Assembly: GCF_000758525.1 (NCBI RefSeq)
Contig: NZ_CP009241.1
Coordinates: 7,111,501-7,175,500, forward strand
From: Paenibacillus sp. FSL H7-0357
GTDB lineage: Bacteria; Bacillota; Bacilli; Paenibacillales; Paenibacillaceae
Length of the DNA stretch: 64,000 nucleotides
Direction of reading: 5' to 3'
Part shown: positions 56,980 to 64,000 of the stretch, in pieces
Layout: each line of letters starts with the position of its first letter
How positions within the stretch are numbered: position 1 is the stretch's first letter
Translations under genes and position numbers: made by a program
The notes under the pieces: generated by a model
Databases searched by the model: none
What the model saw: only the letters and a program-made list of their open reading frames with translations
Told to the model about the DNA's origin: nothing

Positions 56980-57450
56980 TTAAAGCGTTTTGGACATGGT
57001 GATGTCCGTAACGAGGTAGCCCATCTTTTTGTACAACTCGAAAGCGCGGTTGTTCTGTCCGAAGACATGCAGGCCGATTTTGGAAACACCCAACTCCCGG
57101 GCGGACTCATCAAGCGCAAGCAGGGCCTGTTTGCCATAACCTTTGCCCTGATACGGCTCAAAAATATAAATATCATAGATGAAAGCTTCCCGTCCCGTGC
57201 GTGCTTCCGTTACATTAAACCAGATATAACCGGCCTGAGTATTACTTTCTGTTTCCATAACAGAATACAGGTAGGCCCCGTCGGTGTGAAGTCCTTTGGG
57301 CAGGAAACGCACCATCTCTTCCTGAGACTGCCTGAGCGCAGTCTCGGCATCCCATGCCCCCGCTTTGATCTTATCCTCCGCATAATCACGGGTCGATTGA
57401 CTCCAGAAAAATTGAAAAGCAATTTCGTCCATTTGGACTAATTTAATCAT
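56980..57450 (-). CDS. GNAT-family N-acetyltransferase
   Basis: A 156-residue GCN5-related acetyltransferase. The core motif A is YIFEPYQGKGYGKQALLALDE (about 97-118, in parts), with the acetyl-CoA pyrophosphate loop QGKGYG; motif B follows with GLHVFGQNNRAFELYKKMGY. The first ~60 residues are variable and probably bind the acceptor, which cannot be told. AAGGAAGG lies 10 nt before the ATG. It is downstream of the IPP isomerase gene on the same strand by 40 bp, so the two may share a message, but no functional link is evident. Confidence 0.9.
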   Translation of the reverse strand: MIKLVQMDEIAFQFFWSQSTRDYAEDKIKAGAWDAETALRQSQEEMVRFLPKGLHTDGAYLYSVMETESNTQAGYIWFNVTEARTGREAFIYDIYIFEPYQGKGYGKQALLALDESARELGVSKIGLHVFGQNNRAFELYKKMGYLVTDITMSKTL

Positions 57451-57490
57451 GATTTGTAATCCTTCCTTACTCCATAATCTTCGCTCGCCC

Positions 57491-58630
57491 CTACTTGCGT
57501 ATCAGGCGCGGGTTGCTGCGCAGAGCTGCAAGATCCGGCGCGCCAATACCGAACATCGCCGTCCTTAGCTCCAGCTCCACCTGTGCCAGCGCATGGTCCA
57601 GCGCTTCCTCAGACTGTACTGCCGGGCCCAGCAGATTCCGGCCGAAGCCGGCCAGATCAGCGCCAAGCGCCAGCGCCTTCGCCGCATCTACTCCATGCCT
57701 CAGCCCGCCGCTGCCGATAAGCGCGCCCTGCGGTGAAGCCGCCCGCACCTCGGCAATGCATTCGGCGGTAGGAATTCCCCAGTCGGCAAAGGCCTCCGCC
57801 GCCGCGCGCCGCACCGGATCGCTGCTGCGGAACTTCTCGACCTGGCTCCAGGAGGTGCCGCCTGCACCGGCCACATCGATAAAAGCCGCTCCGGCATTGT
57901 ACAGCCTGACCGCTGTCTCGCCGTCGATGCCCCAGCCGACTTCTTTCACGCCTACCGGCACCTCAAGCGTCCGGCATACCTTCTCGATCTCTTGAAGCAG
58001 TGCAGCAAAACCCGTGTTGCCTTCCGGCTGAAACACCTCCTGCAGCCCGTTCAGGTGCAGCACCAGCCAGTCGGCGCCGGCAATCTCCACCGCCCGGCGG
58101 CATTCTTCCACGCCAAAGCCATAGCTTAGCTGCACAGCGCCAATATTGGCAATGACCGGAATTCCCGGGGCCATGCTGCGCACATGAAAGGTCTCGGCCA
58201 GCTCGGAGCGTTCCACAGCCGCACGCACCGAACCTACACCAAGCGCCCAGCCCCGGCGCTCGGCTGCTTCCGCCAGCCGGGCATTGATTGCCCCGGTAGC
58301 CTTGCTCCCGCCGGTCATGGAGCTGATCAGCAGCGGTGTGCGCAGCTCCCTCCCCAAGAAGGTCGTACGCAGCGCGATATCGTCAAAGTTCAGCTCCGGA
58401 AGCGCATTATGCCGGAACCGGTAATGCTCGAACCCGCTCGTTATCCCGGTGCCGCCGACCTCCTCGTTCAGGCAGAGGCGTACATGCTCAATTTTGCGCT
58501 CACCCGTTGTGGATGAAGGCAGCAGAGATGTATGCCCTGCACTGTCTGCAGTCTGCGGATCTCCGCCAGGCTCCGGGCTGAAACATTCCTTTACTTGCCG
58601 GTGCCCTTCATCCTGCGGCATATGATTCAT
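57491..58630 (-). CDS. fni: Type 2 isopentenyl-diphosphate delta-isomerase
   Basis: Interconverts IPP and DMAPP using reduced FMN, supplying isoprenoids. The 379-residue product has the FMN/TIM-barrel signatures RKIEHVRLCLN, LLISSMTGGS, NIGAVQL, LVLHLNGLQEVFQPEGN (His and Gln that bind substrate and metal), VGVKEVGWGI, FIDVAGAGGTSW and IGSGGLRHGVD. GGAGGG is 7 nt before the ATG at 58630; further upstream Met codons have poorer sites. The ~45 residues before RKIEHVR are longer than usual and look unstructured. In Firmicutes this serves the mevalonate or MEP-derived pool. Confidence 0.92.
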   Translation of the reverse strand: MNHMPQDEGHRQVKECFSPEPGGDPQTADSAGHTSLLPSSTTGERKIEHVRLCLNEEVGGTGITSGFEHYRFRHNALPELNFDDIALRTTFLGRELRTPLLISSMTGGSKATGAINARLAEAAERRGWALGVGSVRAAVERSELAETFHVRSMAPGIPVIANIGAVQLSYGFGVEECRRAVEIAGADWLVLHLNGLQEVFQPEGNTGFAALLQEIEKVCRTLEVPVGVKEVGWGIDGETAVRLYNAGAAFIDVAGAGGTSWSQVEKFRSSDPVRRAAAEAFADWGIPTAECIAEVRAASPQGALIGSGGLRHGVDAAKALALGADLAGFGRNLLGPAVQSEEALDHALAQVELELRTAMFGIGAPDLAALRSNPRLIRK

Positions 58631-58879
58631 CCTGACTCCCTCCATTTCCATAGCATGCTTCATTATAGCATCGCCGCAGAGCAATTTACAGAAAGGGGGC
58701 CCCCTTGTATCACGTCAGGACAATGGCATAAGGTATCAGAGGTTCAGCCAAACTATAGATTGGTCGATTTCGCAGCTGCTGCTTCACTTCTCCCCCACGG
58801 GCGTTAATAGGTTGTTACAATGCCAACGCAGGCTACAAGAACTGGCTTGACACTGCGGCACACTCAGGAGGATTAACCC

Positions 58880-60412
58880 ATGAATCGACGCAAACATCCC
58901 ATTATGCCCGGAACCCTTCAATCTACTTGTAATATGGAACTGGACTCATCCTTTGCTGCAAAAAAACGCCTCTTCCCACGCCGCCGCTTATGGCTGCTTG
59001 CTGCTGTGCTAGTGTTATGGTTAGCCGGTGTAATGATTTACCAGACCCATAAACCGTTGCCTCCGGGCCTTTCTTCTGAAAGCCCGGTGTACAAGGTTCA
59101 AAATGTGCACTTTTGGCATGATTTGACCTACCAGGGCGACAACGGGTCGCAGCACCGGGAAGAGCAGATCCTGCCGAGGATGCTGCAAATTATCGAAGAG
59201 TCGCGGGAGTTTCTGGTCGTTGACTTATTTCTGTTCAATGGGTATACCCATAAGGATCAGCAGTTTCCTGCGGTCAGCCGGGAGCTTTCCGATAAGCTTA
59301 TCGCGCAGAAAATAGCGTACCCCGCTATGGATGTTGTCTTTATCACCGATGAGGTCAACACTAATTACGGCTCTGCCCCCAATCCTCTGCTGGAAGAGAT
59401 GAGAGCCGCGGGAATCAAAGTCATTCTGACTGATGTAGACGCGCTGCGCGACTCTACTCCTGCCTACTCAGCCGTATGGCGGACCTTTATCCAGTGGTTT
59501 GGGCAGACCGGTACAGGCTGGATTCCTAATCTTATGGCCAGCGGAGGGCCTGATATCACAGCCCGCTCATATATGAAGCTGCTGAATGTAAAGGCCAATC
59601 ACCGCAAAGTTGTAGTCAGCGAGAATACAGCTTTGGTATCCTCCGGCAATGTCCATGATGCCAGTGCTTATCATTCCAATATCGCGCTGGAGGTAAGCGG
59701 TCCCGTTATCGCTGATATCCTGAAGACTGAGCAGGCCGCAGCAGACCTGTCCGGAGCAGGTCCGCTGCTTGGCAAAGACCCAATACTCACGGGGAGCGAA
59801 ACTGCAGCAGACGGTCCGCTGGAGGTACGATATTTAACCGAGGGCAAGGTAAACAAATACGCCCTTGAAGGAATCCGTGCGGCCCAGAAGGGCGACATCC
59901 TCTGGATGGGCATGTTCTATCTTGCCGACGACACCATTATTGATGCACTGCAGGAAGCATCCGCACGCGGCGCAGAGGTGCGCCTCCTGCTGGACCCGAA
60001 CCAAAACGCCTTCGGCCGTGATAAAATCGGCATCCCGAACCGTCCGGTGGCCTGGGAACTGAACCGGCGTTCGGATGGCAACATTGCCATCCGCTGGTAC
60101 AATACGGGCAAGGAGCAGTATCATACCAAACTCTTGTTCATTGCCAAAGCGACCGGCAACTCAATCGTCCTGGGCGGCTCCACCAACTTCACGGCCCGCA
60201 ACCTGGACGACTACAATCTGGAGAATAATCTCTGGGTATCCGTGCCGCAGGATCAGCCGCTCTATGCGGAGATGGAGAGCTACTTCAACACACTTTGGAA
60301 CAACGAGGGGGCGGAATACAGCCTGCCCTTGGAGGATTACCAAAGCGAGGTGACCTGGCTCAAATATATTATTTACCGTATGCAGACCCGCTTGGGTCTG
60401 ACAACATTCTGA
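58880..60412 (+). CDS. Membrane-anchored phospholipase-D-superfamily protein with degenerate HKD motifs
   Basis: A 510-residue protein with a basic N-terminus, one transmembrane anchor (about 36-54) and an extracytoplasmic PLD-fold domain. The two HKD motifs should read HxKxxxxD; here they are H241-R-K243-...-E248 and H415-T-K417-...-A422, so the aspartate is replaced in both, though His and Lys are kept. Otherwise it has PLD features (VDLFLFNGYTHKDQQFP, LVSSGN, LWMGMFYLADDTIIDALQEASARGAEVRLLLDP in parts, VLGGSTNFTARNLDDYNLE). AGGAGG is 8 nt before the ATG. It is convergent with the cls gene and shares its terminator. Cardiolipin or wall-lipid chemistry is possible but not shown. Confidence 0.85.
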   Translation: MNRRKHPIMPGTLQSTCNMELDSSFAAKKRLFPRRRLWLLAAVLVLWLAGVMIYQTHKPLPPGLSSESPVYKVQNVHFWHDLTYQGDNGSQHREEQILPRMLQIIEESREFLVVDLFLFNGYTHKDQQFPAVSRELSDKLIAQKIAYPAMDVVFITDEVNTNYGSAPNPLLEEMRAAGIKVILTDVDALRDSTPAYSAVWRTFIQWFGQTGTGWIPNLMASGGPDITARSYMKLLNVKANHRKVVVSENTALVSSGNVHDASAYHSNIALEVSGPVIADILKTEQAAADLSGAGPLLGKDPILTGSETAADGPLEVRYLTEGKVNKYALEGIRAAQKGDILWMGMFYLADDTIIDALQEASARGAEVRLLLDPNQNAFGRDKIGIPNRPVAWELNRRSDGNIAIRWYNTGKEQYHTKLLFIAKATGNSIVLGGSTNFTARNLDDYNLENNLWVSVPQDQPLYAEMESYFNTLWNNEGAEYSLPLEDYQSEVTWLKYIIYRMQTRLGLTTF

Positions 60413-60452
60413 TCTACAGAAACATCAAGCAGTTCCTGTTTCTTATATTTTC

Positions 60453-60498
60453 AAAAAAACGCCGGAAAGCTGCACTCAGCTTCTTCCGGCGTTTTTTT
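60453..60498. terminator. Bidirectional terminator between the PLD-like gene and cls
   Basis: An AACGCCGGAA...GCTG / CAGC...TTCCGGCGTT stem of about 14 bp is flanked by an A-tract on the left and a T-tract on the right, so it works for both convergent genes. Confidence 0.92.
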
Positions 60499-60521
60499 AC
60501 TTGTCCGTGATCATTCCGTAC

Positions 60522-62030
60522 TCAGAGCAGCGGCGACATCAGCCGGGCTGCAGATTCCAGCATCCGCTCAAGGAGACGTTTATTCATGAAGGTCTCATGC
60601 ACAATCTGGCGGGTAGACAGCAGATCCCGTTCAAAATCAGCAACGATCCGGGAGACGCTCTCTGTCTGCAGCAGCAGCGCATTGACCTCGAAGTTCAAGT
60701 GAAAGCTGCGCATGTCCATGTTTGCAGTACCAATTGTGGCTATCTCGCCATCGGTAATCAGCAGCTTGGAGTGAATGAAGCCCTTCTCGTATTCGTAGAT
60801 CTTCACACCCGATTCCAGCAAGGCCGGGAAGTAGGAATGCGACGCCAGAAACGGCAGCCATTTATCCGGTTTGGCGGGGAACAGCAGCCGCACATCAAGT
60901 CCGGACATTGCCGCTACACGCAGTGCGGTCAAGATATCCTCATCCGGAATAAAGTACGGGCTGGCAATCCAGACCGATTTCTCGGCGGAGGTAATCATGG
61001 AGAAAAAGATATTCTTCAGCGCACGCCGTTCGTTATCCGGTCCGCTGGCAATAATCTGCACAGCTCCATCCCCGGCTGTGAACCGCAGCTGTGGCGAGAG
61101 ATAGTCCTGCTCCAGTATTTTCTCACCCGTTGTATGCATCCAGTCCTGCAGGAAGATAATCTGCATCGTACGTACTGCCTCACCTCTAAGCAGCATGTGG
61201 GTATCGCGCCAGAAGCCGTACGTCTTGCTGCGGCTTAAGTATTCATCACCAACATTAAGCCCGCCCATAAATCCGACATCGCCGTCTATGACAACAATTT
61301 TGCGGTGATTCCGGTAATTAACCCTGCTGGAGAAAAAAGAGGTGGAATTGCCGTATGAGGCAACCTGTACTCCTGCATCGCTTAATTCCTTAAGAAACGC
61401 TTTGGAAAGCTGAATACTTCCTACGGCGTCGTACATAAATCTGACCGTAACCCCCGCACGGGCCTTCTCAATCAGAATCTGCTGAATACGGGTGCCGATA
61501 TGGTCGGCCCGAAAAATATAATATTCCATATGAATATGATGCTGAGCCTGCCGCAGCTCCAGCAGCAGGGTGCCGAAGGTTTCTTCCCCATTGGTAAGAA
61601 TCCGCGTTTCTGAATTAAAAGAAACCGGCGTCCGAGCGAGCCTTTGTGATAATCCCAGCAGCTTCTGGTGGGCAGGATCAAAGACCGACCAGTCCTGGTG
61701 CATGCGCAGGGCATCATTTTCAATCCGTTCATAAGCCATGAGGTCCCGCTGGGCCTTCTTATCATATTTACGCCGTTTGAACACATTTTGTCCGAACAGG
61801 AAATAAAAGACGAGTCCCACTACCGGAATCAGCGCAAGCAGCAGAATCCAGGCCATCGTTGTGGAGGGGTTGCGATTCTCCATAAAAATCCCTAGCCCGA
61901 TCGAGATGACGGTCAACGTGGAGAAAATACTGATGATCGTACCGGCGGTACTTCCAAGTAAACCAAAACCAAAATAATAAAATGCCAGCAAAGCCCCGAT
62001 AATGATTATCGCCTGCAATCCTCTTCTCAT
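60522..62030 (-). CDS. cls: Cardiolipin synthase
   Basis: A 502-residue phospholipase-D-superfamily enzyme that condenses phosphatidylglycerol to cardiolipin at the membrane. Two N-terminal transmembrane helices (about 5-25, 33-52 and a third partial) are followed by two intact HKD motifs: NHRKIVVIDGDVGFMGGLN (about 215) and IHSKLLITDGEIATIGTANMD (about 395). AAAGGTAGG is 6 nt before the ATG at 62030; a TTG two codons earlier is possible. It is convergent with the degenerate-HKD protein. The intact motifs here contrast with that neighbour. Confidence 0.95.
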   Translation of the reverse strand: MRRGLQAIIIIGALLAFYYFGFGLLGSTAGTIISIFSTLTVISIGLGIFMENRNPSTTMAWILLLALIPVVGLVFYFLFGQNVFKRRKYDKKAQRDLMAYERIENDALRMHQDWSVFDPAHQKLLGLSQRLARTPVSFNSETRILTNGEETFGTLLLELRQAQHHIHMEYYIFRADHIGTRIQQILIEKARAGVTVRFMYDAVGSIQLSKAFLKELSDAGVQVASYGNSTSFFSSRVNYRNHRKIVVIDGDVGFMGGLNVGDEYLSRSKTYGFWRDTHMLLRGEAVRTMQIIFLQDWMHTTGEKILEQDYLSPQLRFTAGDGAVQIIASGPDNERRALKNIFFSMITSAEKSVWIASPYFIPDEDILTALRVAAMSGLDVRLLFPAKPDKWLPFLASHSYFPALLESGVKIYEYEKGFIHSKLLITDGEIATIGTANMDMRSFHLNFEVNALLLQTESVSRIVADFERDLLSTRQIVHETFMNKRLLERMLESAARLMSPLL

Positions 62031-62168
62031 ATGCAACCTACCTTCTCTTTCTTCCGTACATCACTAAAATGACACATTTATATATTACATGAATAATCTC
62101 TTTCTTCCTACTGGAATCGTCTGCAAAACACAAATTACAATAATAAGCTAGACTCTCCATACAGAAAT

Positions 62169-62197
62169 TTGTATTGCCGCAAAATATATAATATAAT
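62169..62197 (+). promoter_or_regulatory. Predicted promoter of the TetR regulator gene
   Basis: TTGTAT (62169-62174) and TATAAT (62192-62197) are spaced exactly 17 nt on the plus strand, about 60 nt upstream of the start codon. Confidence 0.65.
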
Positions 62198-62257
62198 CGG
62201 CTTGACCTTAGAGTCATTTACAGAACCCAATAGTCAGGAAAGGAGTTATACCTCTTT

Positions 62258-63172
62258 GTGAATGACAAAAACGCAAACAAAAAAGAACAGATTATCAAAA
62301 CAGCCATGCAGCTATTCGCTGTAAAAGGCTCATCCTCCACCTCCATGCAGGAAATTGCTGAACTATGCGGAATCTCCAAGGGCAGCCTGTACCTGGTGTT
62401 CAAGTCCAAGGAAGAGCTGGAACGCAGCATTTACATATATTGCTTCCGCATGATTCGTGATCCCCTGCAGCGCGAGGAATTGGAGAGCCGGAGAAGCCCA
62501 CGGGAGAAGCTGCGCAACCAGGTCGAGATCCTGCTTAATCATGTATACGAGCTTCGCGAGTTTTTGCAGCGTCAAATTCAGGAATTTGCCGGAAAAGACG
62601 TAATGGAAGTGCCGGAATGGCTGCGAAAGAGCAACGCTCCCCTGCTGACCTGGTTCCAGAATAAACTGGAAACCCTGTACGGGCCCGATATTCTGGCTTA
62701 CACAGGAGACCTAAGCCTGCTTGGGAGCGGGATGATCCACTCCTATATCCGGGTTATTTTCAATCAAGGGTCACCTGTATCAATCGCACGTATGGCCGAC
62801 CATCTAGTGGATCTGCTGGACATCGTCGTCTCGGGCCTGCTCGCTGATAAGCCTGATCCACTGATCTCCTCTGCCTACCTCACACAGTGGCTCGAGGAAC
62901 ATGGGGACACCCCGCGCAAAAGTCCGCTGCAGCTGATTAAAGAAATGAAGGTCTTGCTAAGCGCTACTCCCGCCGTAGATACGCAAAGTCTGGAAGAAGG
63001 GCTTGAATCTCTGGGGATTCTGGAAAGTGAGATTCTCATGCCACATCCACGTAAGGCAATTGTCCGGGGAATGCTGGCCAACCTGCAGAGCTACCCTGCA
63101 CTGGACAAGGAACTGCAGGATTTGAATAAGCTGATTTCTCCTTACATGCAGAACACATGCGGTTTATATTAG
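62258..63172 (+). CDS. TetR/AcrR-family transcriptional regulator
   Basis: A 304-residue regulator with the N-terminal TetR helix-turn-helix (KEQIIKTAMQLFAVKGSSSTSMQEIAELCGISKGSLYLVFKSKEELER in parts) and a long all-helical ligand-binding domain, longer than the ~200-residue average. The start is a GTG, with AAAGGAG about 12 nt upstream, so translation may be modest. It precedes the RND exporter gene on the same strand by 114 bp and is the obvious candidate to control it. The inducer cannot be told from sequence. Confidence 0.9.
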   Translation: MNDKNANKKEQIIKTAMQLFAVKGSSSTSMQEIAELCGISKGSLYLVFKSKEELERSIYIYCFRMIRDPLQREELESRRSPREKLRNQVEILLNHVYELREFLQRQIQEFAGKDVMEVPEWLRKSNAPLLTWFQNKLETLYGPDILAYTGDLSLLGSGMIHSYIRVIFNQGSPVSIARMADHLVDLLDIVVSGLLADKPDPLISSAYLTQWLEEHGDTPRKSPLQLIKEMKVLLSATPAVDTQSLEEGLESLGILESEILMPHPRKAIVRGMLANLQSYPALDKELQDLNKLISPYMQNTCGLY

Positions 63173-63286
63173 CCCATAAGACCAAAGGAAGTGGAAACAG
63201 AGAGAGGAAGTCCGGATAGGCAGTACCAGTAAATTATAAATAGAGGCTTTCCATAGGAAAGTCCGAGAGGAGCAGAAACACTACTT

Positions 63287-64000
63287 ATGAAAAGCTTAAT
63301 TAATTTCTCGCTTAAGAACAAATTCGCGATATGGCTGCTAACCATTATTATCGTATTCGCCGGTTTGTACAGCGGCCTGACCATGAAGCAGGAAACCCTG
63401 CCTAATATCAGTATTCCTTATCTCAGTGTAACAACGATTTATCCAGGTGCGGCACCGGAGGGTGTTGTGAATGATGTCAGCAAGCCGCTGGAGCAGAAAC
63501 TCCGCAATGTGGATGGCGTCAAGATGATCACTTCCACCTCGCTCGAGAATGCTTCCAACATCCAAATCGAGTTTGATTACGGTGCGAATCTGGATAATGC
63601 CACAGCTGCCGTTCGTGAAGCCCTGAACGATGTCGCTCTGCCGGATGATGCCCAGAAGCCGACCATTTCCCGCTTCAGCCTTAGCTCACTGCCGGTTATC
63701 TCGCTCAGTCTGTCCGATGACAAATCCGGGGATCTGGAAGAGCTGACCCGCATCGCGGAGAATGATATCCGTCCTGCCCTGGAGGATATCGAAGGTGTTG
63801 CTTCCGTGCAGATTTCCGGACAATACGTCAAGGAAGTCTCCCTGAAATTCAACCAGGACAAACTGAAGCAATACGGGCTGACAGAGGATACCATTAAAGG
63901 CCTCGTTCAAGCCTCCTCTCTGCGTGTTCCGCTGGGACTATTCGAAATGGAGAAATCACAAAAGGCCGTTGTTGTAGACGGCAATATTACCACAGTAGAC
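63287..64000 (+). CDS. Efflux RND transporter permease subunit, N-terminal part (window edge)
   Basis: The first 238 codons of a resistance-nodulation-division exporter, cut by the window end. The N-terminus SLINFSLKNKFAIWLLTIIIVFAGLYSG includes the first transmembrane helix; the periplasmic-type porter domain begins with LPNISIPYLSVTTIYPGAAPEGVVNDVSKPLE (in parts), as in AcrB/SwrC. In Bacillus, SwrC exports surfactin. Related Firmicute genes often lie next to a membrane-fusion partner; none is seen between the TetR gene and this start. GAGAGGAG lies 14 nt before the ATG, a loose spacing. Confidence 0.9.
   Translation, partial: MKSLINFSLKNKFAIWLLTIIIVFAGLYSGLTMKQETLPNISIPYLSVTTIYPGAAPEGVVNDVSKPLEQKLRNVDGVKMITSTSLENASNIQIEFDYGANLDNATAAVREALNDVALPDDAQKPTISRFSLSSLPVISLSLSDDKSGDLEELTRIAENDIRPALEDIEGVASVQISGQYVKEVSLKFNQDKLKQYGLTEDTIKGLVQASSLRVPLGLFEMEKSQKAVVVDGNITTVD

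Overview
The window looks like a low-to-mid GC, spore-forming Gram-positive of the Paenibacillus type. The evidence is a set of sporulation genes (spoIID, spoIIQ, spoIIID, spoIIR, an alpha/beta-type small acid-soluble spore protein), a Bacillus-like gene order around the ATP synthase operon, several large SLH-domain surface proteins, a CsaB/TagA/TagO wall-polymer locus, strong AGGAGG-type ribosome binding sites and frequent GTG/TTG starts. The species assignment is inference. Almost everything up to 58.6 kb lies on the minus strand; I saw no rRNA, tRNA, CRISPR array or transposase gene.

Layout. 1-17 kb is a cell-surface region: a partial phosphodiester-glycosidase-like exported protein, three large S-layer/SLH proteins (2483-6514, 9274-11925, 13097-17005) and two small uncharacterised genes, interrupted by metK and a spore-protein gene. 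17-24.3 kb holds a probable operon DUF5693-csaB-tagA-tagO, preceded by the sugar-phosphate mutase gene pgcA. These could make the pyruvylated secondary wall polymer that SLH domains bind; mnaA at 40.5 kb would supply its ManNAc precursor. 24.3-32.7 kb is fabZ, an EpuA-like protein, flhP, flhO, mbl, spoIIID, spoIIQ, spoIID, murA and a DUF1146 protein. 32.9-40.3 kb is the F1Fo ATP synthase operon, from two small accessory membrane genes through atpBEFHAGDC, with an A-type promoter upstream and unusual hairpins between cistrons. 40.5-48.7 kb is mnaA, upp, glyA, ywlG, ywlE, mntP, ywlC and spoIIR. 49-55.3 kb holds two tandem RodA/FtsW-family paralogues, prmC, prfA and ychF. 55.5-64 kb is accessory: an S41 peptidase lipoprotein, a GNAT acetyltransferase, type 2 IPP isomerase, two phospholipase-D-superfamily proteins (one with degenerate HKD motifs), a TetR regulator and the start of an RND exporter.

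Non-coding content. Most transcription units end in clear intrinsic terminators. Candidate sporulation promoters are readable: sigma-F type for spoIIQ and spoIIR, sigma-E type for spoIIID. Four structures stand out: a dispersed repeat of about 105 bp (two full copies and one partial) placed just 3' of minus-strand genes; tandem hairpin units between atpA and atpG with a relative between atpD and atpC; a branched structure between atpG and atpD; and a metK leader with a terminator hairpin but no recognisable SAM riboswitch. A separate inverted-repeat element of about 110 bp lies between spoIIR and the rodA-like pair. I found no clearly new multigene system. The most novel-looking material is this structured intergenic DNA, plus the uncharacterised proteins embedded in the surface-layer region.
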